From positions 186,001-250,000 of the forward strand of contig CBFFRQ010000057.1 in assembly GCA_965644315.1 (NCBI GenBank): a DNA stretch of 64,000 bases. The letters run 5' to 3'. Below, one piece after another: positions 39,501-50,100 of the stretch. The position numbers were made by a program, and so were the translations under genes. Under the pieces are notes generated by a model that was not told where the DNA came from, searched no databases, and was given only the letters and a program-made list of their open reading frames with translations. The stretch comes from Caecitellus pseudoparvulus (lineage: Eukaryota > Bigyra: Bicosoecida). Every line of letters begins with the position of its first letter. Position 1 is the first letter of the stretch.

Positions 39501-41641
39501 AGATGGCGCGGAGCCACCCTCACCAGCGCTTGCCGCTGCGGCAGCTGCGCTCTCCGCAGCCAGTGTGACGTCTCCTTCGCCATCTTCATCCAGGGGCGGG
39601 ATGGGGGCTGTGGCCCCCGCAGCGGCGGTGGCCGCCGCGCCCTCTTCCGTATCAGCTGCCCCCGGCAGCGGGCCACTCAAGTTTTGGGTGACCTTCGTGA
39701 AGCGCCAGCGCCATTTGTCAGCTGCTGTGAGGGCTGCAGCATGCTGGATGGACACTGCGTTGGCCAGGGCGCACATTTCCTGGCCCCGTGTGGAGACGTT
39801 GGTGAGGGTGGCACGCGTGGAGGCCAGCTCGGCCCCCGTCACCTCCAAGTCAGCCTCGAGCTCACGCACCCGGCAACGCAGGTGCCGCACTTCTTCGCTT
39901 TCCCCCCCTGCCTCCACGGCAGCTGCAGCTGCAAAGGCACGCCCAGCCCCAGTGCCTGTGATGGGTCGGGAGTCACCTTGACACGGTGGAGGTGGCGGCA
40001 TAGCTGGCACAGCGCCACCCCGTCCCGCAGTGCGCGACACGGTGCGGCGACCCGAAGGGGACGAAAAAGGGCACACACTGCCCCCCAGCTGAAACCTGGA
40101 GAGGATGGATGGGGACACTGGCGCCCCATCCGCGTACAGGCGAGAGAGCTCCGTCTTGAGGACGCTGATGGTGTGCCGCAGGTGCACGTTGGAGGCGCCG
40201 ACGGGGTCCGCGTTGACGACGGGCTTGTTCTCGATGCTGCTAGCGGCATCAGCATACCGCAGCGTCAGCAACGTCTCCTCGTAGTTTGAGTCAGCAGGCG
40301 ACACGCAGGCAATCATGGTCGTGGCCGAGTTGCCGCCCAAGCTGTTCGTCAGCAGCTGCGTCAACTTGGAGTTGCGGAAGGGGATGTGGCGAGCCCTGCT
40401 GGCCAGTGCCGTGATGCAGAGGCCCAGCGTCGTCAGGCTCTGGTTGATGTTGTTGGCTTCCCGCAGGCGTGTGCCCTCGGCGCCCGTCTTCTTGCTGCGC
40501 TCCGAGCCAGCTAGGTCCACCAGGCGGAACAGGGAGGTCTTCACGACATGCGCGTCCAAATCTTCCCCCTCATCACAGCCCCCCCCCTCGGCAAGCTCTG
40601 CATCGCCTACAGCAGCAGGGCTGCCGGGCGAAGCGGCGTGGGCGCCCTTCGCCATTGGTCGCTGCACCAGCTTCAGGGTGATGATGGCGTGGGAGCGGGA
40701 GGAGACGGCATTCATGGCTGTGCTGGCCGTCGTGCGGCGCTGGGCCCCAGAGGTGAGAGCCGCAGAGAGCTCGTCCAGGGACGTCACTGGCACGTCTGTC
40801 AGCCCCTTCACCTCGTAGTTCCCGAAGGCGTCCTTGTACAGCATGTGGCGTGGCTCGGCGTCACCGCCCTTCCACAGCAAGTCCCGCACCTGCTCGTTGT
40901 ATATTTCAAGGTACGACATGGTTACAGTGCAGGCCATGGAAGCCTCCTTCTCAGCGGCAGCTTGCAGCACCTCCTCCAGCACTCGGGGCACGATGCCAAC
41001 GGGCGTCTCATCGCTGGCACCTGCATAGGCGGTTCCCATCGTGTACGTCTTCCCACTCCCCGTTTGGCCGTATGCAAGCACTGTGGCGTTGTACCCTTCC
41101 ATGAACTTGCTTACTGGGCGGTGGGGGGCAGAGCAGGGGCTGTGATGCTTCCGCAAAGCCTGCGGAGAGAGTCGCTGCGGCACTTACCCAGCGGCTTCAC
41201 AGCTGCATCGTACACATCCTCTTGCTGCGTCTCCTCGGGGAAAACCTTGTCAAAGGAAAATGACTTGCTTCCTAGCTCCAGCTGCTGTGTCTCGGGGTGC
41301 ACCACCATGCTGTAGCCGCAGCCCGCCGCCAGCTCCTTCCCATTCAGCCTGCGCGCGGGGCGAAGCGGCTCAGTGCCAGCCGAAGCACGGCAAAGGAGGA
41401 CCTCCAGGCAGATGGGGAGACCAGCACGCTCCGTGGCAGGAGCTATGTGGTTGTGGGGGTTCCACTCCATGGGGGAAGCCGTAGATCCCCCCCGCACACA
41501 GGAGTTAGAGCCGAGTGCGGCATGCCAGCGTGTCACTGAGCTCTAACGTGCGCAAGCGCGCGGAGGCCCTGGCACTTTCACCACACACTGCACGCACCCT
41601 CTGACGCGGATCGCAACCTTAACATTGCCATCTTCAGCCAT
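36585..41641 (-). CDS. kinesin motor protein, kinesin-4 type
   Basis: Exons 41641-41598, 41348-41188 and 41113-36585 (introns 249 and 74) give 1577 residues. The N-terminal motor has AEDGNVKVAIRVRG, the P-loop GQTGSGKT (84-91), NAVSSRSHAI (switch I, about 200-210), VDLAGSE (switch II, about 265) and HIPFRNSKLTQLL. The stretch DSNYEETLLTLRYADAASSIENKPVVNADP-like sequence closing the motor is characteristic of kinesin-4 (KIF4/KIF21). Long coiled coils follow, broken by acidic and Ala-rich linkers, with a basic C-terminus (KRARGRGAS, PPKRPRAG) that could bind DNA or a nuclear importer. Kinesin-4 proteins regulate microtubule plus ends, in the spindle midzone or cilia. The usual RVRP at the end of the first strand reads RVRG here because of the exon 1-2 junction, which is the least certain join. 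Confidence 0.9.
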
Positions 41642-41959
41642 ATTCCCAGGCTAGATGCTGAAGTTCCCCTCCCAAGAGATCCTGTGTCACTGGCCAGTAG
41701 AAGTCCAAGTTCCGCACCGCAGCGACACCTGGCAAGTGCCGAGAGGCCGCCTTCTTCGCCGAACCCTGCGTCTCTGGCGCGGCCCTGCAGGTTTCATGAA
41801 AACTGCAGGTTGATGGCACCCAGCTATGTGCGCATTTGAATTGTACAGCCGCTCAAGCCATTGCAACGGCTGTGATTGAGCTGACCCGTCGCAGACATGA
41901 AACAGCTGGCGTTCACACAGGCAGCCACTTCACCCTCTGCACTTGAACTCCAAGTGACA
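41642..41959. other. intergenic region, 318 bases
   Basis: Between the kinesin start and the 3' end of the DOT1-like gene, both on the minus strand. It should contain the kinesin promoter and the DOT1-like 3' UTR. It is relatively AT-rich around 41820-41900. I see no frame, repeat or RNA gene. Confidence 0.35.
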
Positions 41960-43412
41960 TCAACTCTGCACAGGCTGGTACTTGAACAGCGTTGTTTCAG
42001 GGCACCATGTTGGCTGCGAAGCGCGCGAGGGTTGAATCAGTGCGGGTGCAGAGTGTTGACGAGCAGCGCACGGGACGACTCACCCAGCAGATGCCTTCGG
42101 TGGGGGGGTGCTCAAATGCAGCACATGCTTCACCCTTGATGCAGCATCGGCGGCTGTGCCGATAGCAGAGTTTGCGGAGCACGGTAAGGGTGTGCAGCTT
42201 CGGCAGCTGGGCCAGCTTCGCAAGCAGCGCGGCCATCAGGTCTGCCTCGAACACAGTGTTGTTGATGAAGACATGGGAGGCATCTGAAAAATCCTGCACG
42301 ATGAAGTCGCCTCGAATCGAGTGTAAGCGCTCCCCGGCGCTGCGCAAGTGCAGAACGAGCGCTGCTGCAGCTGCCTCCACCTTGCCCGGCTTGTCCTCCT
42401 CCCCATCCTCGCTGTCGTCTGGGGATGCCAGCACTCGGCGAACGCGAGAAGAGCCAGGAGTCCGCCTGGATGCCATGTCCTGGCTGCCACCGCGCCGCGA
42501 GCCAGGGGTGGAGCTTGGCTCTTGCCCTGCCCCGGCTCGAGCGGGCGTGCGCCCGCCTTCCCTGCGAACAGAAGGCGCCCCAGGGTCATCCTCATCCGAG
42601 CTTTGGCTGCCTGCAGTGGCGTCTGGCTCTTCGGTGTCGCTGCTGGCGCTGGCAGCTGCCTTGCCGCTGTCCCCTGTTGGGGGGGGAGGCGCCGACGCGG
42701 ACTGGATCATGTGGCAGACGGCAGCGCGCTGAGGGGCAGGAAGGGTCTGCAGGTGCTTGACAATGTCGGATTCCGTCACGGACATCAGGCGCTTCTTCGC
42801 GGACTGAGCGCCCGCCTCCCGCCCAGCCGCAAACTCGATGCCCTTGGCTGCGCCCAGCGGCATGGCCAGCAATGCCTGCACTAAGATCTTCCCATCACCA
42901 CTCCCCAAGTCATAGAATACGTCAGCATCTGTCATGTGCCCGTGGAAGCTCAGCACGTGGGCCTCAATGGAGGCAGGGGTGACCTGGGTGTCGAGAAGCA
43001 GGTGGACTTGTGACAGTTGTGTCACCTCGCGGTGGCACAAGGCGCAGGTTGCAAGCGTGGACACTCTCACCTCGCCGTAGGTCAGGTTGTGCGTTTTGTT
43101 GCTGTTAGTCGCCGATGTGCGCTTCAGCTTGTCGTCTTGGGCAACTGCGCAAGGCAGCGGCAGCACTTGGTGTCGGTGGCGCACCTGCGGAAATTGCCAG
43201 GCGCTCACACACATGAAGCTCGTAGCTCCTCTGTCTCCTTCCGGTCAATGTGCCACAATGCCTTGGAGCTGGGGTAAATGAGCGGGAGCACCTGAGCAGG
43301 AAGGGCAAACTACGTCAGCACTGCGGAAAAGTTGGCACTGGTTTGTGACACGCACGACGGTTGAGAAGACTTGGTGGTTGAGGCCTGGCACGGCCGGCCT
43401 GGATGCTGCCAT
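41960..43412 (-). CDS. DOT1-like histone methyltransferase
   Basis: Exons 43412-43356, 43291-43213, 43144-43071, 42983-42084 and 42013-41960 join to 387 residues with introns of 64-87 bases. The fold signature is that of DOT1: TYGE at 67-70, VFYDLGSGDGK at 92-102 (SAM-binding loop), GIEF at 118-121 (acidic residue for the ribose), then GDFIVQDFSDASHVFINNTVF near 290-315. The last matches the GDF...VFVNN substrate/cofactor segment of H3 Lys79 methyltransferases. A disordered Ser/Pro/Asp-rich insert of roughly 120 residues separates the two halves of the catalytic fold. The end is Cys-rich (LCYRHSRRCCIKGEAC... ICWPTWC). It probably methylates histone H3 at Lys79, but other targets are possible. 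It is divergent from a topoisomerase VI B-like gene with 267 bases between the starts. Confidence 0.8.
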
Positions 43413-43679
43413 ACTGGCCACAAGCGCTGGGTTTTCCTGTCGAAATCGGCTTCGAGTGCAACAGGGGGTTGTCTTGTTTTGCTTAATGTGTCCTAAGTCC
43501 TTATTTTGCGCGAAGTTGGTCTTGAACTGGCTCACAAGCAGTCTGCGGGGAGGCGATGCAGAGACCATTGGAGTTTGGACTTTAGCAATGCACATGGCTT
43601 ATGTGTTCAATTCTCATGCGAAGTGGGGGCATGCAAACCTCACAATTAAAGCAACACATAAACACTAGAGGAACCCCTC
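43413..43679. promoter_or_regulatory. divergent promoter of DOT1-like and topo VI B-like genes
   Basis: 267 bases separate the two start codons, so both 5' UTRs and promoters must fit here. The segment is clearly more AT-rich than the flanking coding sequence (for example around 43465-43520 and 43600-43670). No named element is identified. Confidence 0.45.
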
Positions 43680-45667
43680 GTGATACGTGAGTGCTTGCTC
43701 TCAGCCAGCAGCACAATGCAGCGCCTCCCTGCTGCGTCACGTTGCGAGTCAACGGCTGGTGACGGCAACGTAGTACAGTTTCATGCAGCAAACTTGGATG
43801 TCTCTGGCTTCAGCAGGGAGAACTGGTGCGTTTTAGAACCGCTGGATCCACTTGATGTGCACTGGAAGGGGGCTTTGCGCATGTTTCCCAGTGCTTGGAT
43901 GGCGTGTCGGGAGTTGCTTGACAACGCAGTGGACGCTGCTGGGCCTGGTAGGCCTGTGCAGGTTCACCTGCACCAAGCTGGACACCTACGCGGACAGGAG
44001 TATGTTGCCATAACCGCTGTCAACCAAGGGGATGTGGTGTCCCCTTCACAACTCGAGCGCTTCTGTGCGCTGCATGTGTCTGGCAAGCTTGGCTCGGAGG
44101 CAGCTGCCGGTGCCGTGGGCAAGTATGGCTTGGGCGCGAAGCTCGCAGCAATTGCCAGCGCTGTTCATTCAGGACAAGACGCAGACGTGCTGTTAGAGAC
44201 CTTTCCGGACGTCAAGGAGTCTCGAACTGAAGCCAGTTTTTTCCACGTAGTCGATCGCCTGCAGCGTGAAGCAGGGGCACTGCACATTGCGGCGGTCAAC
44301 GCTGATGATGTCGCCGCTCTTCTGCTGGCAAGCTTCAGCCCCGCCCTCGCAAAGGGTAGTGAAGGCCCCGACTCATGCCTGTTACCGCTTTTCCCGCCTC
44401 GCCAAGTCAAGCTCGACCCATCGTTGAACGGCCGCGCCGACGCACCCCCACTGCACAGCTGCTGCGCTGTGCGTGTAGTGGTCCCAGGCAGCATGCAAGA
44501 CACTTTAGCTCTGCTGCAAGACTATGTCTCTGCACTGCGTGTACACCCCACGGCCGTCTTTGATCACGTCACAGTGCACGCAGGGTCCACACCGTTGCCC
44601 GCGCTGCCGGCAATGGCGCTTGATTGCGCTCGAACAGGTTTGCACGAGCAGCTGCACGAAGCGGCACACCTTCGCACACCCTCTGCACCGGCCGAACGAT
44701 TCCTCGGCGACAGCTCCCTCATAGACCACACCTCCTCGGCTGCGGCCGGGCTCTTGCACGGGGACGGCGCCCGGTGCTCTGCTTGGGCCGTGCTCTGCCC
44801 AACTGCAACAAGCCCAAGCACTGGCACGGCAAGCGGCAGCCAAAGGAATGCTTCCCAAGTAAAACATGAAGAGTGCATTGATGAGGCCGAGCTGTGGGTG
44901 TTCCGCTTTGCGAATGGCCGCCCGCTGTTGCGTGGGGCAGTGGGCGGAGCGGTGGAGCAGGCGCTGCTCGCCGGAGTCGCATGGGGTGACCTAGGGCTGC
45001 AGGTGCTACAGGGAGGTCCCCCGTGCGAGGACACCCAAGCCCGCAGTGCATGTGAGCTGCATGGTGCAGTGCCTTCTTGGAAGGCACGCCTTCTCCCCAG
45101 TGCAGCATTGCCAAAGGGTGCACTGCGCTTTCACAGGCTCATGCTGTTCGTGGACCTGCAGGCGGGAACACAGGGGCAGCCTCTGGCATACTCAAGCCTA
45201 CTCAAGACCTCCTTTTCCCCAAGGTGCGCTCTTCGTCCGCGCCGCGTGTAGTGCTTTGCCCAGCACCCGACATGCCACCCCTCGCAGTGAGCATTCAGGT
45301 TGCATCGCTGCAGCGCTGCAGCAGGTGCTGCTCAAATTGCAGCAGCAACAGCCACAGCTTCTGGAGAGCGCGGCGTCCGCGTCCATGCGCATGCGCCAAA
45401 GAGTGTATGTCCAAGAGGTCATGGAGTGCATTGGCTGCCTGCTCCAGCACGCGCCAGCAGAAGCAGTGCGCGGGCTGGCAGCCGAGTTCCATGTGCCTGC
45501 CGGGGGGAACCTGATCAGGACAATGCGTGAGGCACTGGAAGGTACATGGGCGCTATCTGTACATAAGTCGCTGCGTTTTCACTCCTCCTGCGTCGTCCAC
45601 AGATGCTGTTCTCGGCCACCGGTTCGCCCGCTGGGCTCCCCCACCTGATTTCTCACAAGTCTGCTAG
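43680..45667 (+). CDS. topoisomerase VI subunit B-like GHKL protein
   Basis: Exons 43680-45223, 45288-45541 and 45603-45667 (introns 64 and 61) give 620 residues. The N-terminal GHKL fold shows RELLDNAVDAA (Glu78, Asp81, Asn82) and GKYGLGAKLA (147-154), with VSPSQLERF near 120-128. The transducer part contains ELWVFRFANGRPLLRG (about 403-418), matching the RFAN.(.)PLL motif of topo VI B, and the C-terminal helices IAAALQQVLLKLQQ appear after the first intron. Topo VI B is the ATPase partner of a Spo11/topo VI A DNA-cutting subunit, in plant-type endoreduplication or, as TOPOVIBL, in meiotic double-strand breaks. The nucleotide-contacting motif that normally reads DNGPG is AVNQGDVV here, so ATP binding may be weakened. 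A second Met at 43716 is an alternative start. The stop codon lies inside the 3' end of EMC2 on the other strand. Confidence 0.78.
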
Positions 45668-46993
45668 CCACGCGCTCAGCACTGTCTTTGCAGACGACCA
45701 CGAGCCGACGATGCACCCATCAGTGTTCGATGAAGTTGCCGGGACGTCCAGCCTTTGCAAGGCCTTCGCAGTGGCCGCACTGGCTTCACCTTGGGCCGCG
45801 TACAGCGCCTGCAGGCCGTCCACCGCCACCTTGAACAGCCCGACATTGTCATCTGCAGCAACCCTGTCCTTGGGTATCGCCACCGCTGCATCAGCTGCAC
45901 TGCTGGTGGCAGATTGTGCAGACCAAGTGCCCAGCTCTGCGCTGGAAGCACCAGGTGATGAGCCCGCCTGCAGTGCATCAATCGCCTCGGCTGGCACTGC
46001 CTCCTCTGCAGTGGCCGTGCCGCGAGACAGGCGGGCAAAGGCAACACAAGCTATCGCGAGGCCCCACAGAGCCCGAGCATACGTGCTGTTCGATGCACGG
46101 ACAGCATGGGCCATGTGCTTACGGGCTTGCAGAGCAGCGCCCAAGCTCGCATCGCTGGACTCTCGAGCGGGGGAGGCAGGGGACTGCAGTTGCTTCAGGA
46201 TGCACTCGCCAACCTTAACCTGCGGGTATGGCTGCCCAGGCTGCAACAGGACAACCTCCTCGAAGCAGTAAGCGGCGAAAGAGAACTTCCCAGCAGCTTC
46301 GTGCAGCTCCGCCAACTCAATCCACGCAGCCCAATCCTGGGAGAACACCCGCAGGTACTTATTGAGCCTGTCCAGCACCGCAGCATCATCCCCGAGCGCC
46401 TTGCTGACGCAAATTAGCCGCTTGTGCAGCAGGGCATTGGCGCTGTTCACCTTCAAGGCCTCACGGTACAGCTCTGCTGCAGCATCGAATTCTTGGTTGG
46501 CTTCCAGGATCATGCCGAACAAGCGCAGGGCACGCTGGGACTCCTTAATCTTGAAGTGTGGCTTGATCTCCTCTTCAAACACCGCGTGGGCCCCAGCAAC
46601 GTCTCCCAGCTGCAGTGCTGCTTCCACATGCTGCTCCGCAATGGCCAGCTCTTCGCACAGGCAGGGCACGTGCGGTGAGTGGCCCCCTCTGCGGGGGTAC
46701 TACGGCTGGGACACTCACTGTCTTCCAGTGCAAGCGATCCACGGAGGCCCCCAGCGATGAAGTGTTGCGTGAGCTGGACGCAGTTCCCAGGGTCCACGAT
46801 CTGAGCCCGACGGAACCGCGGAATTTGCACCAGCTGGCAAGCTGGCAAGACACTGCACTGCATGACGCACCTTGCTCCTGCGCATGTGCTTCAGCACCTC
46901 GCTGACATTGGACGACGAGGGGTTTGCCTTTGCAGCCTCCAGCAGCTGCGCATACTTCTCCATGCGCAGGGGCTTGGCGGGTGTAGCCGCCAT
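45653..46993 (-). CDS. EMC2: ER membrane protein complex subunit 2
   Basis: Exons 46993-46871, 46800-46719 and 46650-45653 (introns 70 and 68) give 400 residues. The TPR solenoid is evident: QRALRLFGMILEANQEFDAAAELYREAL, then LNKYLRVFSQDWAAWIELAELHEAAGKFSFAAYCFEEVVLLQP, lining up with EMC2 ([22 protein letters not shown] in animals). EMC2 is the cytosolic scaffold of the ER insertase that inserts tail-anchored and multipass proteins. It is longer than animal EMC2 (about 297) because of an Ala/Ser-rich stretch after the TPRs. The first exons give MAATPAKPLRMEKYAQLLEAA and IVDPGNCVQLTQHF. The last intron's acceptor (gcgaag) is less typical, so the residue at that junction is uncertain. Confidence 0.87.
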
Positions 46994-47158
46994 GCTGGGG
47001 TGAGTTGTGTGGTCTTGAGATGCTGCAGCGGCAGGTGGAAGGCACGGGAGCTGTGCAGGTGATGAGGCGCGTTTCGGAGGGCCTTGGGTGCAGCATTTGA
47101 TCCACGTCGTGCATTGCAAGGGGGCGCCGACTGCCCTCGCGTGAGCCTCATGCATAGC

Positions 47159-50100
47159 CTACTGCAGCACAGCTGCGCCCTGCATAGACATCGCAGCCCA
47201 AGCACCCTGTGCCACCGCCTTGTTGGCAGCAGTGTGCTCAGCTGCCTCCGTGAAGAAGTGCACACCGTGCTTCAGTGACAACTCAGCACCGTTCACTTCA
47301 AGGTTCAGGGCACCGCTGCCGTCCATAACAGTGTGCAGGTACTCCACTGTGAACTGCGCCAGGGTGGTCTTCACAGCGCCGAGCAGCTGGGCAACCACCT
47401 CCTCGTCGGAAGCGTCCGCCTTGACGAAGTGGCCGGCGGAGCCTGGCAGGATGGCAGCCGAGGCTGCCCGGGCTGCAGGCACCTGCCCAACCACGGCAGC
47501 CTTCAATGTCTCATCATCGCACACGCGCACAGCGGGGGCCAGGTAGCTCACCCGCAGCAGCGCCCCGCCCACGATGTCGTCTGCAGAGCACAGCACCTTA
47601 GCGTGCGAAGGCACAGAAAAAGCCACGTCGGCCAAGAGGTTGGACCGAGTGGTGTCGGAGATGGTGGACCAGTGCTGAGCCACAGCAGCGCCAAGGAAGG
47701 CAGCTGCCTCGGCTGGGGGAAGGTCGGCAGAGGCAGCGGCGGGCGTGGACACAGCGTCATCGCCGCCCTTGCTCTTCTTCTTGTCACCGCCCTTCTTCTT
47801 CTTGTCTCCACCCTTAGCCTTCTGCTTCTTGTCGCCACCCTTGGCCTTCTGCTTCTTGTCGCCACCCTTCTTGGCGTCTGTCGCAGCGCCGTCAGCACTT
47901 GCACCAGCGCCAGTGTCAACAGTCGCAGGGTACATGGCAGGGTCAGGCAAGGCTGTGCCTGGGGCTACGCTGCCAGTTTTGTGGGCGGCCTCCTTCAGGG
48001 CAGCCAGGGCCACCTGTGTGGAGGGCGTGTCCCGAGGGAAAACGCCGATGGCAATGTCGGCGGCGTCAGACAATTGCAGGCCAGCTGCCTTGCGCAGTTT
48101 TTGGATGCGAGCAGACACTTCGCGGGCCAAGCCAGCAGCCCGCAGCTCATCATCCTGGGAGACGTCAATCACCACCAGCATGCTGCCGTCAGATGTGGTG
48201 AGGCCCTCGAACTGTGCGGCGTCTGCGTTCAGCTTCAGCGCGATCTTGAACTCGTCCTGGGTCAGAGTCTCCCCCGCCACGCTCAGCTTGCCCGCTACCA
48301 TGCCTGCTTCCACCTCTGCTGTGGTGAGCTTGGCCAGTGCGGCTGAGATGGCTTTCAGAGACTTGGGCACGCGCTTGGCGAGCACCTTGAACTCTGGCTC
48401 TGCAGTGAGTGTGCACCAGGCACCCATGTCCTTGGAGGTGCTGACGGTGAGGGTGTTCAGCTCTTCCTTGATGTAGGCCTCCATGGCGGCGGCGCCCTCC
48501 AGCGCAGCAGGGTCAGCACACACCACAGTCACGTTGCGAATGGGGTACTTCACGGAGAGGGCCCGGCGGTCTCGAGCTTGGCGCCCAGCGATCACCACCT
48601 CCTGCATGATGGCGACGCGCGCCTCCATCTCAGGGTCCAGCAGAGCTGGGTTGAACTCCGGCACCTGCAAGAAGTGCACACTGGCGGCAGCGCCAACACT
48701 CTCGGCCTCAGGGCCGGCAGAGGCACCGTACGCGGCCCACACACCGTCAGATGCTGCCGACCCGGCGCCCACGTCGGCGGTTGCGGCCTTGGCAGCAATG
48801 GCTGCAGGGTGCACCTGGCGCAGCTGCTGGTACAGGTGCTCGGACAAGAACGGCGTGAAGGGGGACATGAGCCGCACGGTGACCATGAGGACTTCGTACA
48901 GCACGGCGAGGGCAGCAGAGCGGTCGGCCTGCGTGCTGGACACGGCAGTGCCCTTCAGGCGCAGGCGGTTCAGGCGCACATACCAGTTAGTGAGCTGGTC
49001 GATGAAGGTCACGAGGCGGGGCATGACGGTGTACAGGCGGTACCCCTCCATCTCCGTGCGCACAAACTTAATCAGCCCCTGGGCAGCAGCCATGATCCAG
49101 TGGTCCATGTCGTTGGGGGAGCCCTCTGCCTCGGCTGGAGAGGGCGCCCAGGTGGAGCCGGTCTCCTCCTCGTACAGCTGGGCGCAGGTGACCCAGAAGC
49201 GAGCTGCGTTCACCCACGGGTTGAACAGGGACTTGACCACCTGCAGCACGCCCTCCTCCTTAAAGGGCAGCGGCTCGGCGTGGACGGCGGGGGAGTTGAT
49301 GAGGAACAGGCGCACGGCATCGGCGCCGTACTTGTTGATGATCAGGGAGGGGTCTGGGTAGTTCTTGAGGCGCTTGCTCATCTTCTTGCCGTCCGATGCC
49401 AACACCAGCCCGTTCACGATGCAGTTCTTGAATGCAGGCTTGTCGAAGAGTGCCGTGGACAGCACCATGAGGGTGTAGAACCAGCCCCGGGTCTGGTCCA
49501 GGCCCTCCGCAATGAAATCGGCCGGGAAGCCGCGGTCAAAGCGGTCGGCATGCTCGAAGGGGTAGTGCAGCTGGGCGTACGGCATGGAGCCTGATTCGAA
49601 CCAGCAGTCGAACACTTCGTCGATGCGGCGCAGGACGCCCTTGCCGTCGGCAGACGGGATGGTAATGTGGTCGATGCTCTCCCGATGCAGGTCTGTGACG
49701 GTGACGCCGGACTTCTCAGCCAGCTCCTGGATGCTGCCGATGCACACGACCTCGCTGCCGTCCTCGTTGGTCCAGATGGGGATGGGTGTGCCCCAGAAGC
49801 GGTTGCGCGAGACGGCCCAGTCCCGGGCGCCCTCCAACCACTTGTGGAAACGCCCCTGCCCCACAAAGCCAGGCACCCAGTGCGCCTGCTTGTTGTTCTC
49901 AATGATGCGGTCCTTGATGCTGGTGACGTTCACGAACCAGGAGGGAATGACGCGGTAGATGAGGGGCGTGTCTGAGCGCCAACAGAAAGGGTAGCGATGC
50001 TTGATGGTGCCCTTTTGCACAAGGCGGCCTGCAGCACTGAGGTCGGCCATAATGGTGGCATCTGCCTCCTTGACGTGCACACCCTTGTACGTGGGCACAG

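Noticed and set aside
49580-49610. Sequence gattcgaacc resembling a tRNA B box
   Set aside because: It encodes part of the conserved WFESGSMPYAQ segment of IleRS, and no A box or cloverleaf surrounds it.
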